Positions 12,547-24,190 of a stretch of 64,000 nucleotides of DNA are shown piece by piece (the first letter of the stretch is position 1; each line of letters starts with the position of its first letter). The notes beneath the pieces were generated by a model. It saw only the letters and a program-made list of their open reading frames with translations. It was not told the DNA's origin and did not search any database. Origin of the DNA: Saturnia japonica (taxonomy: Eukaryota > Arthropoda > Insecta > Lepidoptera > Saturniidae); contig CM065322.1 in NCBI GenBank assembly GCA_033032175.1, positions 496,001 to 560,000 on the forward strand, in the 5' to 3' direction. The position numbers were made by a program, and so were the translations under genes.

Positions 12547-12625
12547 AACACTCGTAGCTTAGTGGTCGTAAGCGTAACTGCTATTGCCGAAGTCTTAGGT
12601 TCGAATCTGCGCCGGCTTCCCTTTC
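12547..12625 (+). repeat. SINE head fragment (tRNA-like, family A-like)
   Basis: The box-A-like GTAGCTTAGTGGTCGTAAGC and the box-B-like TAGGTTCGAATCTGC have tRNA spacing. The body does not follow, so this is a truncated SINE head rather than a working tRNA: the acceptor stem does not pair. Confidence 0.5.
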
Positions 12626-13575
12626 TCTCTTTACTTTGGTCTTTTTTTTCTTTTTGATTAGTTTAAGTTATCACTTCTGTCATTTTTTTTTATATTTTAG
12701 ACTTTTATATAACTATACAAGATGTGGAGTGACAAAATTGACAGACTAATCTTAGAAAAGCCACTAGTTCTCGAGTGCAGCTGCTTGCGTTATAATGTTC
12801 TAGAATAATATTAAAACAAAGGAGAAAAAGTATTCTACAAAATATGACTTCCACGGAGTATTTATTGCCTGTTCTTCGAAGTCCTTTGAGGTGGCGTACG
12901 AGTTTATAGAACAGACTCATCTTTACCTCTTTTTAAAATGTGTTTAAAAGTAAATATAATATGTTTTAATTTTCATACTTTCATGATATAAAAATGTAAA
13001 TTATATTTCTTACTAACAGTTTTTTCTTCAGACCTATAACATTTTTGAAATTAATATACCGAATTTGAACATAATGTGACATACATTTCTAGAGCTCAAT
13101 GACATATAAAATAATAACTTAATTTTATTTTCAGTTCTTAGTAACTAAACTTCGGGTTTAACCGCGGTTAGAAATATACGTATTTTTTTATGAATAAATA
13201 GAAATAAAAAACATATTTATTATAATATTGTATGAAAGAACATAATAAAGAAATCTTAATACCTGTTTGTAGTCGATATTCTCATAAAGAACACGCAGTT
13301 AGATCCACTAATGATCTTAAAATAATGAAAATTATTGGTAATACCGTTATGTGTGGTACAAGCGATGACAGGCAGCGGAGCGAATACCGTTTTATTTTAT
13401 GTTCGAAAAATTATCAATTGGCTATATAAAAAATACTTTTATGCCTTTTGTATTCTATGAAAATTTATAGTAAATCCATTGGTACTTAATTATAAGTTAG
13501 GATAGTACTTGAAATGCTAACATTTTAAATCTACAATGAGGATTTGTTGTCACTGAGAGGTTCATAACTTGAAGC
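12626..13575. other. AT-rich DNA, no gene seen
   Basis: No supported coding frame, RNA or repeat copy. Confidence 0.4.
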
Positions 13576-13580
13576 AGTCA

Positions 13581-13973
13581 TCATACCAGCAACGTCAAAA
13601 TTATCGTATTTTCGTATATTGGGTTAGAACTATCGTTCTTTACTGGCTTTCGCTTTGGAGGACTTTTTTTATGAATTCTTTGAATGTTCAAATTATCGTA
13701 ATTTCGTATGATCCTACAATCTTGCAACGCACAAAGGCATGAAATTGTCGTGCATGTACGATAATTAACATACGTTGTGAACCCCTGACCCTGATCCCTC
13801 TCAAGTGTCTTATTACATTTATAGATGCCTAGCGGTGTATTTTCACGTAGTAAAAGCACATTTTTTATGTTTTTGAAGCGAAAAGGAGATGGATACTCTT
13901 TCATACAGACATGGGCCTGGGTAAAAAAGGAATGTAAAAATATGAAAACGGTGTAAATTAATAACAAATACAT
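13581..13973 (-). CDS. hypothetical small cysteine-containing secreted protein, or an exon
   Basis: I do not recognise this protein. Read from the first ATG (13973) it has 130 codons. The first 20 residues (MYLLLIYTVFIFLHSFFTQA) look like a signal peptide with a plausible cleavage after TQA. The mature part has six cysteines, including a C-L-C pair (ISCLCALQDC), then a basic stretch (KKSPPKRKP) and a short hydrophobic end. An alternative reading fits equally well: the same bases form a pyrimidine-rich tract ending TTTTTTACCCAG, a strong splice acceptor just before codon 21, so the signal peptide could be intron and the rest an internal or terminal exon (13581-13916). No neighbouring exon or polyadenylation signal settles it. 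A chance frame of this length is possible in 64 kb of AT-rich DNA. Confidence 0.25.
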   Translation of the reverse strand: MYLLLIYTVFIFLHSFFTQAHVCMKEYPSPFRFKNIKNVLLLRENTPLGIYKCNKTLERDQGQGFTTYVNYRTCTTISCLCALQDCRIIRNYDNLNIQRIHKKSPPKRKPVKNDSSNPIYENTIILTLLV

Positions 13974-13999
13974 TATCAAACAGTCACTGAAAAAAGCGG

Positions 14000-14949
14000 A
14001 TTTTTTGCAGTCTAAAAGCAGAGATTTAAGATATACCGTAAAAGCAAAGTCATGTAAATAAATTTCTATAAAGTAGGATTGTTAGTAAAAAAGGGTTATG
14101 TTTATTATCATTTAAAGTTGTTAGTTTACTTATTTTGTTGATCGTGAATTTTAATGATATTGTACGATTTTAAAAACAAAAATATATTCGATTTTATAAA
14201 GCATTTTTCAATTAATTACGTTCTGGGCCCTGAAATACCCGTCTTCTTTGTTTAGGCGCGCTGAGCACTTTGTTTAGTGAGTATTGAATGAGACTGGCTC
14301 GTCATGCTCGGCTATGTAACGCGCGTTCAGCTTGCACTCGGCTCGACTCAACTATTAGTATTTCGTATTATTACACTGGCCGAAATTTTAAAATCTATAT
14401 ATATTATTTCTTGCCAGTGTTTTTTGGCAATGGCATAATATCTCTTTTAATTCTTCATCACAATCAATTACTTGAACATTATTTTAAAGCTAAATTAAAG
14501 TAAAATGTAAGAGGCGCCCTCTATTAACAATCTATTTAACTAAAGTAAGAGCTGTTAGGATGTTTACATTAGTTCTGTAATGTGCAAAGTATTCGCACGG
14601 CTCAACTAGTAACATTAAAAATAATAAACCGAATTCTTAATAGGTATCCTCTTTACGCTTTTCAATTAGACCATGTATAAAAACAAGTAGTCATACAAAA
14701 GCGTTATAATCCGCCTGCCAACTGAAGCGTGGAGCTTATTAATAATTATTATTTCGGTATTATTAAATAATTACAGCAGACCGCCGCCGGACTGGCCTCG
14801 ATCGGTTATTGATTTGACTGTGAGAACGATTTCATTGGTGTTTTATAAAATATACTTAGGTACATTGCAAAACAACATGTAGTTTTACTAACGGATCTCT
14901 TATACGAAAAGCATATTAGAATTATGATTAGATTAATGAGGAAAATAAT
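14000..14949. other. AT-rich DNA, no gene seen
   Basis: A short GC-richer patch with homeodomain-type ATTA cores occurs at 14730-14830 (GACCGCCGCCGGACTGGCC). Otherwise nothing is supported. Confidence 0.35.
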
Positions 14950-15100
14950 CCATAGTAATATTATAAATGCGAAACTAACTCTGTCTGATTGTCTGTTACG
15001 TTTTCACGGCTAGACCGCTGAACAAATTGTAATGAATTTTGGTATAGAGATAAACTGGACCTTGGGACCTTTTCTACATATAATTTAATGTCCTTACATA
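14950..15100 (+). repeat. dispersed repeat, TTATAAATGCGAAACTAACTC family
   Basis: The blocks TTATAAATGCGAAACTAAC, TGTCTGTTACGTTTTCACGG, ATGAATTTTGGTATAGAG and AACTGGACCTTGG have the wording of a very common lepidopteran repeat. No coding capacity. Confidence 0.6.
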
Positions 15101-15639
15101 GGGTACTATTTGTAGCGAAAATAATACTTTAAGGGTAGAAAATGAAAGTTTCTATGAACAAAATATGGGAACACCAAATGCGCATGCTCGAGAATGGTGA
15201 ATTAACATCGGATGCCATATCAACCAGTTTGTTGATTGTCAATCTGGTTTGTTGATTTATTGACATTATTATACTTAATAAGAAATGTATGTTATTTCTA
15301 ATAATTATCTATTAAATGATAGTCCAGTATTTTTTTAAGATTGGCTAAAATGTTTTTAAACGGTTTAACTAAGCAGTGCGGCTTAATTACTGTTTTATTT
15401 TATGATAGAAATATAACGTGCGCTGTCAGTCGCGGCTCGCGGGAGCTTATACATTCTAAGCGATATACCTATTGTAAATTATCTCGATTATACAGTTTTT
15501 CTAAAAGTAAATCATTTCATAGTGTTATTCCACATGTGGTGAAAATAAAACTTCTATGAAAGTTTATATGAAAATCACATCATGTCTCAAATTAGGGATA
15601 TTCATATTTATGCTTTTAGTAAGAAAGAAATAAGAAGAA

Positions 15640-15795
15640 TTCTTTGATGAAAATTGTACACGGAAAATACACGCCATTCCTCGATTGATACGGTATGTGA
15701 ATTGTCAACAATATGGGTAAAAATAAAGTTACGGGATGTAAATAACCACTGCGTAACTATAAACGCGTGCGGAGCCGCGGGCACACCGATAGTAA
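15640..15795 (-). repeat. dispersed repeat family J (reverse orientation)
   Basis: On the minus strand, GTGCCCGCGGCTCCGCACGC is followed by the ATAGTTACGCAGTGGTTA block. The same order appears on the + strand at 36.19 kb and as a scrap at 22.35 kb. Confidence 0.5.
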
Positions 15796-16279
15796 TATTT
15801 ATAATTATAGTATTGACATGGCTCTTCAAGTGAAATAAAATAATAAAGACGATTATTAAGATAAATTACCTAATATCCTACAGTATTTACGTTATAATTT
15901 ACAGTGTTAAAGATAAGTTGTCTATGAAAGTAATAAATCATAGAATATTTTATGCAGAAGTTTTAGTTATTTAGTTTCGGGTCACGCGTGGACCGCTCAC
16001 CCAACTATGATGCGGGTATGATTTATTTTTAGCATTTTGACAGATTAGAATCAATTTCATTGGGACCTACCTACATACCTATAGAACGTTTTATTTAATA
16101 CTACAGGATAAAAAATAATTAATTTGAATTAAATTATAAATAAGCAAGATAGAGAAATCTTCTGACATTGATACTGTGGCCGTATTCCTAACAGGTAAAG
16201 TATTTGTATTATATTTAAAATAAAATAGGTAACAATTTAGGTACAATTAACAAATAATTTAGGCATAGACATCCACCCT

Positions 16280-16630
16280 ATGATATTAGTTACGCGCAAC
16301 ATTTTAACAATTTGGGAAAATAGAAGGACGTTGCACTTTGGAGAGTGTGCACAGGAGTTGCAAGATTTAATTCCACCCAATCCGTTCCATCATAGGACAA
16401 CTAGACGCCGTGAAGGATTCCACCCTTATGTCATGGAAATTCCTCTGATTCGCACGAAGCGTTATGCTTCGTCGTTCATTATGCGAACGGCAAAGGAGTG
16501 GAATTCACTCCCGTCGTCTGTTTTCCCATCCACCTATAACTTGGGAGTTTTCAAGCGAAGAGTGAATAGGCATTTAATAGGTAAACGCGATACATCGGCG
16601 GCCTCATTTTTACTTTCCATCAGGTAAGAT
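16280..16630 (+). pseudogene. Jockey-like non-LTR retrotransposon, C-terminal end of reverse transcriptase ORF
   Basis: An open frame of about 115 codons ends with the signature seen at the C-terminus of insect Jockey/CR1-type ORF2 proteins: RTAKEWNSLPSSVFP, then TYNLGVFKRRVNRHL. The catalytic reverse transcriptase domain and endonuclease are missing, so this is a 5'-truncated copy. Start codons here are not meaningful. A related, more decayed minus-strand fragment lies at 57.0-57.3 kb. The preceding sequence (15.8-16.27 kb) is AT-rich without recognisable RT motifs. Confidence 0.75.
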
Positions 16631-16649
16631 TAAGACCAAGCGCATTCCG

Positions 16650-18055
16650 ATATTGCATTAAAAAAAACTCGAATCAAGCATCGAAACGCTCGGTTATAGA
16701 AAAAAAACACCATATTTAGTAAGAGCAATATTATTAAATAAAAGTCAAGCTGAAAATGTAACATAAATTATTCTATTAGTAATTTTGTTTTCTCAAAACT
16801 TCTAAAATAAAAACATCGAGTCATCCAAACTAATTGGCCACGGATAAAACAAAATGGCCGACATGTTAAGACGTCTTTATATGTCGCCACTGAAAGCGCA
16901 TTAACTACATACCCATTACACCACTCTTGTGAAAAATAATAGTTATTCAGATAATTATGCCGACCCTACTCTATAGAAAGGGATGGGGAGATCGTGAACT
17001 GTGAGCGCCGAAAGGAGACAGGTGTACATCGTGGTGTTCGCTTTCGAGCACTTAAGTAATTGAATGAGGGAGTTAGGGTATATGCGTAGATCGCGCGTAC
17101 ATGGCCTGTGAAGGGGTTGCTAGAGAATAGTTTAGTAGTTATTATAATGACAAAGTTTGTTACAGGAAACTTCTCTTTACGTCGCCTTTTGGTTAGATCT
17201 TAATAAAGTGATTCAGCGATAGCTTGGGCACCGTGTCGATCGACGTGGGTTCGAATCTTTTATGTTGATTTTCATTAAAAAAAAACCATCGTGTTTAGTG
17301 ATTGGAATGCCGGTATTATCTTACATGTGGTAGTACTAACACTAATAATGTGTTAATATGTTAGTCTTTCATGTTTTATTCACTATCATCTAAGTTCAGT
17401 TCAATAAAATTGTATTTAGAGCTCGCTCACGTATTTCAAAATTTCTAAATACAGTTGAAATCCTATAGACTTTTTTTTATTTTTCTGACGCTACGGTTCT
17501 TTTGTACACGAAAGATAAATAAATTTCGGTTTAAAATATGAATTTACAAAGTACACTCCAGTACTTTGTAAATTATTGTATAAGTTACTTACAATGGTTT
17601 CGATTTTTGCGAGTAACCTGTTAATATTAATATTAATTTCTCAATTTGTATTTTATGATTAAGATGAGTTTAATTTTTTTTAATCTAGTGACGTATATTA
17701 TTTCATTATATCTGAATTGATAGTAAATATGAATTCAGTATTGAATATTAATATTATTCAAGACCTGTTTCATGCTAATGTTGCTGGTGTTTTAAAAACG
17801 CATCGCACGTGTCGCACTAATTACTACGTGCGTTAGAAAATCGCCCGTGCATGCGGCCTTATCATTTCTTATTCTTCAAAGCAACGGTTTCTAAACTTTT
17901 AAAGCTACGGAACTAACAAATCTCTTTTACTTTGAAACACTTTAATAAATCATAACAAATGAATGACAGTGAAAAGTCAAATTTGTGTAAGTGGAATTAT
18001 TTAACAGCCAAAATAAGTAAACTGGTTCAAATTCATTAAGGGTTTTGAACGTTTG
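16650..18055. other. AT-rich DNA, no gene seen
   Basis: Apart from the SINE head at 17.2 kb, no supported feature. Confidence 0.35.
17195..17265 (+). repeat. SINE head fragment (tRNA-like, family B-like)
   Basis: The sequence TCAGCGATAGCTTGGGCACC followed by GATCGACGTGGGTTCGAATC resembles the head of family B (compare 23.58-23.62 kb). No SINE body follows. Confidence 0.4.
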
Positions 18056-18059
18056 GTAT

Positions 18060-18345
18060 AATCTCACCTGATGTTAAGTGATGATGTGACTCAAGATAAG
18101 TAACACGCTAAGCCTAGTGAGGCGACTGGCTCACAAGTGCAGCTGCCGGAACACACCTATTAGTAATTGGTGACAGGTTTGCAACTTGAGGGTGGTAGCT
18201 AGCCATATGGACATTAGAAGTACCACGCTATGATTATATCACGATTTTTTCCTTTACCGAAAGCTCTGGCTCACTGCAAGGATTGTAACTCACATCGATA
18301 GACGCGGTGTTCGTGAATGCTAACACTGAGCCATCATTACTTGAA
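18060..18345 (-). repeat. SINE family B copy (reverse orientation)
   Basis: The region contains CACCTGATGTTAAGTGATG, GCTAAGCCTAGTGAGGCG, GTGCAGCTGCCGGAACAC, CAACTTGAGGGTGGTAG and the tRNA-like head at the high end (AACTCACATCGATAGACGC, GAATGCTAACACTGAGCC on the + strand). It is one of the most complete family B copies here. Confidence 0.7.
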
Positions 18346-18430
18346 ATTTGCTTAAACGATTCAATAATAAATAGACTTAATTAATTCGTTACATACGGAC
18401 TAGTATTGCTTGGAACACTTGGGTAAAGGT

Positions 18431-18630
18431 AAATTAGCTTGGAGACGTTTTTACGTTAGTAGTAGTGTAAAACATACAGTGAGTAAAACCGAAATAAACC
18501 AGTTTACGCTAGTTAGTAGCTACCGCGTACCTCGCACTCTAACTACACGCTTTCACTATAGACACTACCTATACGTACACTTTATCATACACTACTTACT
18601 ACAAGAGCGAAATCGTCTCCAAGCTGATTT
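18431..18630. repeat. inverted-repeat (foldback) segment of about 200 bp
   Basis: Outer arms AAATTAGCTTGGAGACG (18431-18447) and its near-perfect reverse complement at 18614-18630 match at 16 of 17 positions. Interior sequence continues to pair loosely through GTAGT-rich blocks, and an inner inverted pair TAGTTAG/CTAACTA lies at 18510 and 18539. A long + strand frame crossing it has no protein similarity that I recognise. It could be a foldback or MITE-like element or a hairpin RNA source. No target-site duplication is obvious. Confidence 0.5.
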
Positions 18631-19502
18631 GGCTACCGCGGAACCCATTTCAGCAAAAGCTGATGCACAGTACTGGATTCGCGGATCCCTGAATATTCGG
18701 TCGATGAAGTTTTTGACAATAAAACCAAATGATCCATTATTAATACGAATAAATTACTATAGCCTTGTTTTGTTCGCTTTGTTTTTTTATTACGTTCGGA
18801 TTGTATCGAGTCTTTCTATATCTATACATTTATGTTTATAAATTATTACGTAGTTTAACGAATAAGTTTTGGGTGTATCGTAAAGTATCAAATAGGCTTC
18901 TTTGCCGTAAGGATGACCCCTATACAACATTATTTTACCATGAGGCTTTCTACAGCTTTTCTTTTTACTTTGTAATAGAATAATTTTAATTGAAACTTAT
19001 TAATATTATCGTCAAGTGAAAAATTGTTTGTTATATATAACCGGTAATATTAAAATTCAGTAGGTTCTAAAACTAAAAATAAAACAAATTAGACTAAAAC
19101 AGTTAATGGATTTTTTCATGTTATCACATAAATATTATTCAGTCGCATCACTATTAGATATAATATATCGTAACTCTCGGTATTTTCTCGTCAAACATAT
19201 GTACCTACCTATATCTTGTTACATTGTAATTATAATAAATTTATACATTTTAACAATATACTTGTACCTTAGGGTCAAACCGTATGACAAGATCGAGCAC
19301 TTTGTTATATGTGTACAAACGTGCTTCTTTGTCAAACTGTTTTCATTAAAACATTATATAGTACTAAAATAAAGAAAATAATAACTAAAAAAACTGCTTT
19401 AAATAAAACAAAATCAGAACAATTGGTCGTCAATAAATCCTCACATCGATCTGCAAGTTTTGATTTAAATATATTTCTACAGATTCTCGCGCTAAAAATA
19501 CC

Positions 19503-20090
19503 ATTTTTTTTTAATCATCATCATAATTTCAGCCGCAGGACGTCCACTGCTGAACATAGGCCTCCCCCATAGATCTCCAGAGCGACCGATCTTGTGCGGC
19601 CTGCACCCAACGGCTCCCAGCGACCTTTATTATGTCGTCTTTCCATCTAGTGGGGGGCCGTCCTACGCTGCGCTTTCCGGTGCGTGGTCTCCACTCGAGA
19701 ACCTTTCTGCCCCAACGGCCGTCAGTTCTCCGAACTATGTGCCCCGCCCACTGCCACTTCAACTTGCTAATCCTTTTGGCTATGTCGGTTACCTCAGTTT
19801 GTCTACGGATCTCTTCATTTCTGATTCGAGAGCTTGAGAAGCCTTGAGCTTTCTTATGAGGCCCACAGTGAGCGACCACGTCTCTGCGCCGTATGTCATC
19901 ACTAGCAACACACACTGGTCAAAGACTTTCGTCTTGAGGCACTGAGGTATTTTGGACGAGAAGACGTCGCGCAGTTTCCCGAACGCTGCCCAGCCGAGTT
20001 GGATTCGTCGACTGACCTCTTTTTCAAAGTTGGACCTACCTAACTGGACTGTTTGTCCCAGGTAGACATATTCTTCAACAACTTCTAGAC
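19503..20090 (-). pseudogene. RTE-clade non-LTR retrotransposon, 5'-truncated 3' end
   Basis: The minus strand encodes the C-terminal part of an RTE-type reverse transcriptase ORF: YVYLGQTVQLG, SRRIQLGWAAFGKLRDVF, CLKTKVFDQCVL, TYGAETWSL, then KLKWQWAGHIVRRTDGRWG and GKRSVGRPPTRWKDD. Between the WSL block and RIRNEEIRR about a dozen residues expected in the family are missing and the frame shifts, so it is dead. The 3' end has TTATGATGATGATTAAAA, the short tandem tail typical of RTE elements. The 5' break lies near 20090, inside the coding region. Confidence 0.85.
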
Positions 20091-20094
20091 ATTA

Positions 20095-21975
20095 CTTTAT
20101 ATTTATATAGGTACTAATTTTTTTTTGTACATACTAAACAATTATAATACTTATTAAATACGGGGACAAAATTCCACCCACGGGCATTCTATTTTTAAAC
20201 TAAGTATAGCTTGTACTATGTCAACTAAACAGCTAGCAATAATAGCATTAGGTATAAATGTATATTTTACACTAAATCGTAGGGTTTACTACAACTGTGC
20301 TATGAGGCCTGTCTACTTAATAAAAAGTTTTAACACTAACTGACAGACAACGCCCAGCTTTAATTAGTGGTTCTAGATGTCTAGAAGTATTAAATTTTGC
20401 ACACGAGTTCCCTGTATAACTAAGTTGAACATTAAGAAAGCATTTCCTATAATTAACCTTTTGAAACCTTCATCCTCAAAATATAATAAAATTATAACTT
20501 ATAACATTAATTTCGCAAGCAATAAACGTACATTAAGAGCATTTTACATCGAACTGTAGTTATGAGTATTTACAACGCACGGAACCCGGAGTCCGTGCGG
20601 CCCCTAATTAATAAACACGCCAAGTTGCCGGCTGCCATTAAAATATCGTTACAAACGCTGTTACAACACTAATCCTTTCGTTAAGGTGCGTACACACTTC
20701 ATCGCAGAAGCGAAAAGTGGCCTACATCATTTTACCACCAGCAATAAATAAGCAAGAAATAAATTTAACGTACATAAACATTAATAATTTCATATTATAC
20801 TCATAATCTTATTAATATTATTGATCGAAGCTCGTCATACCTAAAATTTACAACACTATACTTAAAAAAAAAAATTTTAGTTTCCCACTTTGCTTAAACT
20901 TTTGATATAAATTTAATTATTTGATCGATCCAACACCGTTCAAAAAAAAAGAAAAATATTGTGTGTAATAAAATGCTAGGAAATTTTCTAATGTTCAGTT
21001 GTTTAATTTCGACATTGAAGGCTCATTCACACATCGAGGAATCGTTATTTTTTCCGAACCCTGATTTCATACGATTCATTTTTATTTTTTCAGTGGCACA
21101 TAATCATTTATGAAAGTATTCACACACTCATAAATCGCGGAAAGTCACGATTACCATACAATTGTATTGAATAAATCGTCAATGCCGGCAACTGAGCACT
21201 GATGTCTCGGTAGCCGCACTTAAGAAGCAATCTTTTTTATAAGTAGAGTGTGTTATCATTTTGGGCTTCATGGTTACTTAACATCTTGTAAGATTTTTAA
21301 TTGTAGCCTATGTATCTAATATATAAATCGATAAAAAAAAGTTTAAAAAATCGAACAGATTCCCGCTCTCGCTACCGCTTATGACAAAACGCGGGGTTAC
21401 ATTTAATAAAGCTGTATTTACAATGTCTCGTTAAACGCGACCGTCGCATCGCGTTACGACGCCTGAGATTGGCGATTACAGCGCCACTACAGGCCTTTAT
21501 GAGTACGTCATTATCGTTCTTCATGTTTTGAAGGTGCCGATTTAAGATTCATTTTCCCATTAACTACTGAGTGTTCGTAAGAATTTCGGAGGTCGAAAGG
21601 CGCATATTTGTAACACAGCAGAAGTCGTTAATTTTATTTCTTTAAAACGCAAGTGGGCCTTGAAAACCTATTAGATTTAAAAAATGTAAATGTATTTAAT
21701 ACAGGTACGCGTTTGATAGTAAGTAAAAATGAGGTCGACGGGATCGCGGCGCTCAACTAACATTCGATCTTATTATCAATCAATCTGAACTTAAGCACTA
21801 CCAAGTTATATGTAGATGGAAAGACACGCCACGCGCCGGCAGTGAATTCCACTTCATAGCTGCTAGCTTTTAATGAAATACCTATAACATGTCCAAAACA
21901 ATTAATGTTTAATAATCATTAATTAACATCAATTACATTGTAGTCAAGTGCTGTACATCTACATATATCTATTTG
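20095..21975. other. no gene seen; two GC-elevated patches
   Basis: The patches at 20570-20715 (GGAACCCGGAGTCCGTGCGG, with a CTAATTAATAAA homeodomain-like core) and 21370-21560 (CGACCGTCGCATCGCGTTACG) are free of the repeats seen here and GC-richer than the flanks. They are candidate regulatory DNA only. The remainder is AT-rich. Confidence 0.3.
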
Positions 21976-21977
21976 TA

Positions 21978-22185
21978 CTAGCGGTCGCCCAATGATCGAA
22001 ATTCGACCAGATACTTTTTAATCATACACTATTTTCTGTTTGACATTTGCAGTATGAATCTAAATTAATATTATATCACTTGCTGTCAATTTTTATTGAG
22101 TGACAATGTCAATATTTTGGGGGGTCTAAGTTAAATTGCAATGGTCGCGTTAGGATTCGCAGTAATAATTTATTTTATTTAATAT
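21978..22185 (+). repeat. dispersed repeat family F copy 2
   Basis: CTAGCGGTCGCCCAATGATCG, TTCGACCAGATACTTTTT, TCACTTGCTGTCA and TTTTGGGGGGTCTAAGTT occur in the same order as at 1.95 kb and 57.4 kb. Confidence 0.7.
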
Positions 22186-22329
22186 AACGCTTTAAAGGGG
22201 TAAAAAGTTTTTGCTTCACGTAATAATGATAAATAAAATGATGGAGGTGTGCCGTAGTGCGTGCATCACGAAAAACTACTGGATACATTTTTTTTGCTTC
22301 TTAAATATTTGGTCCATATATTAAACAAT

Positions 22330-22400
22330 ATCACAATATTTTCATAAACAATAATTATGTAGTTAACGCGTGCGAAGCCGCGGGCACATATAGTCTTATA
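22330..22400 (-). repeat. dispersed repeat family J scrap (reverse orientation)
   Basis: The + strand GTTAACGCGTGCGAAGCCGC followed by GGGCACATATAG is the reverse complement of the family J start seen at 36.19 kb. Confidence 0.4.
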
Positions 22401-23555
22401 TACATATAAAAATGGATGTTTGTGTGTATATATGAGGTTGAGAAACTCCAACACCGTTTTATTGATTATCATAAAAGTTGATAAATCTTCGTTTTATCTT
22501 GTTGAAGGTTTTTATGCTATCCCTAAACATGATAGATGGCATTGTGGTCGAGCTATTGACTACTGGAAGGGCAAAACAACGTTTACGGAACCAGCTAGTA
22601 TAATATAAAAATGGACTTTTCTTTGTCCCTTGTATTCCTATACCATTTATTTGATTGCAATAAAATTTTGGTGACTAATTGCGCACATGCCCATTATGGT
22701 TTTTGAATTAGTACAACCATTTTACAGTAGATGGCATGCATTTCGTTTTATACAGTTTAGCAGCCGCTTTTGAAATTAAAGTTTCAGGTACACCTATGAT
22801 TCTAAAAATAAACCATAAAGCGAAAGAAATCATATAATTGACATCTTAATAAGATACGAAATACGCACCTGATTCTAATAAAGCTCAACATCTGCCCTGA
22901 GAATTCCGAGAGATAGCGGAACCCACGCGAGCCGTAATCATGAAAATGTATTTATGACCTAATTAAACTTCTGTCCGCTAGACCCGACCCCGGGGGAACG
23001 GGATAATAATACTGAAACGTTACGATAAAGAGCGAGACGGAGGATCCTAGTGATTAATCTACGTTATATGGGTGGTTAAGTACCATGTAATTTGCAAAAC
23101 GACCCTTAATTACCGTCGAACGCTGCTACCGCATCTATCCTTGTTACTACTGAGGCTTCGGAGATTGTGCGAGCGAGAGGCAATGTTAGTTTGTGTTGCG
23201 ATTCAGACAGCGGTGTTTAATAAGGCATTATTATGTCGCCCGAAGAGATTAGGTTTACATAGCGCTGGAAAATGTTTGCGCTGTCTTTATTTGGTGTTCT
23301 GTTGAACAAACATTTTAGATTTAGCGGTTCACTCTTCTTCAGTTTTGAAGTTAAACAGTTTTACTTTAGAATTGACTTTAACGAATTAGCTATCTGCGCA
23401 AAATAATTAATGAGACTTGTTGTTCGTTTAGTTTGAACACTAGAAACTAACGTCGAATTAGACCCTGTGTATTTTACAAGCAGGAATTCAGTGTTTGATT
23501 TTAGAGGAAGTTAGTCGGGATCCACAACATTAAAAAGATTGAGATTTTGAAATGC
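22401..23555. other. no gene seen
   Basis: Unremarkable sequence with scattered repeat-like pieces. The stretch 22860-23060 is somewhat GC-richer (GACCCGACCCCGGGGG) with no open frame. Confidence 0.3.
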
Positions 23556-23855
23556 TGATGATTCAATGCTAGCGTGTACGGACTCTGCGTCGATCGATGT
23601 GAGTTCGAATCCCTGCAATGAGCCTGAGCTTTCGATAAACGAAAACATCGTGATGAAACCATAGCATAGTGATAATATATTTTCTAATGCCCGCGTGGCT
23701 AGCCACTAACCTCTAATAGAAAATTGTTCACCAAGCAATTAGGCATATATAAGTATAGGTTATATAAGTTGCTGCACTTGAGAGCCAGTCTCATCTTTAG
23801 GTTATGCGGTAATCTTCGGCCATATCGTCACTTAATATCAGTTGAGATTGTAATT
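23555..23855 (+). repeat. SINE family B copy (forward orientation)
   Basis: The tRNA-like head ATTCAATGCTAGCGTGTACG with box-B-like GTGAGTTCGAATCCCTG is at the low end, followed by the body in the order opposite to the copy at 18.06 kb (TAATGCCCGCGTGGCTAGCC, GCACTTGAGAGCCAGTCTC, CACTTAATATCAGTTGAG). This copy defines the sense direction of the family. Confidence 0.7.
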
Positions 23856-23876
23856 TAACGCTAAACATATAAAGTG

Positions 23877-24100
23877 CCTTTTAAAAAAAATTACCACTAC
23901 CAAGGATTTCGAGAAGTTCTCATGTGTATCTTTGAAGTGGAGGTCCAATTGCAACTACCCTTGAGGTATCCCCTTTCCAACAAAAAAAGAATCATCCAAA
24001 TCGGTTAATATACAAAGAAGATATGGCTGAACAAAAATCCATTAAAAAAACATTCGAATTGAATACCTAACCTGCGTTTTTTATTTAAGTCGATTAAAAA
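23877..24100 (+). repeat. dispersed repeat family D copy, next to the Nkx6 splice acceptor
   Basis: Family D blocks are present: GTATCTTTGAAGTGGAGG, TTGAGGTATCCCC, ATCATCCAAATCGGTTAAT and AAACATTCGAATTGAATACC. It ends about 90 bp before the homeobox exon, so the intron tolerates an insertion very close to the acceptor. Confidence 0.65.
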
Positions 24101-24190
24101 AGCTGTACTAAGCGTGTCTATAATTATTATTAAACATGAATATCTAGTAAATATACCTAAATGTTTAATTTAATTTCTTTTATGTCACAG

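Noticed and set aside
12547..12625. Possible tRNA gene
   Set aside because: Box A and box B match but the acceptor and anticodon stems do not pair; it is a SINE head.
18410..18841. 143-codon + strand frame
   Set aside because: It runs through both arms of an inverted repeat and ends in hydrophobic text from AT-rich DNA; no recognisable family.
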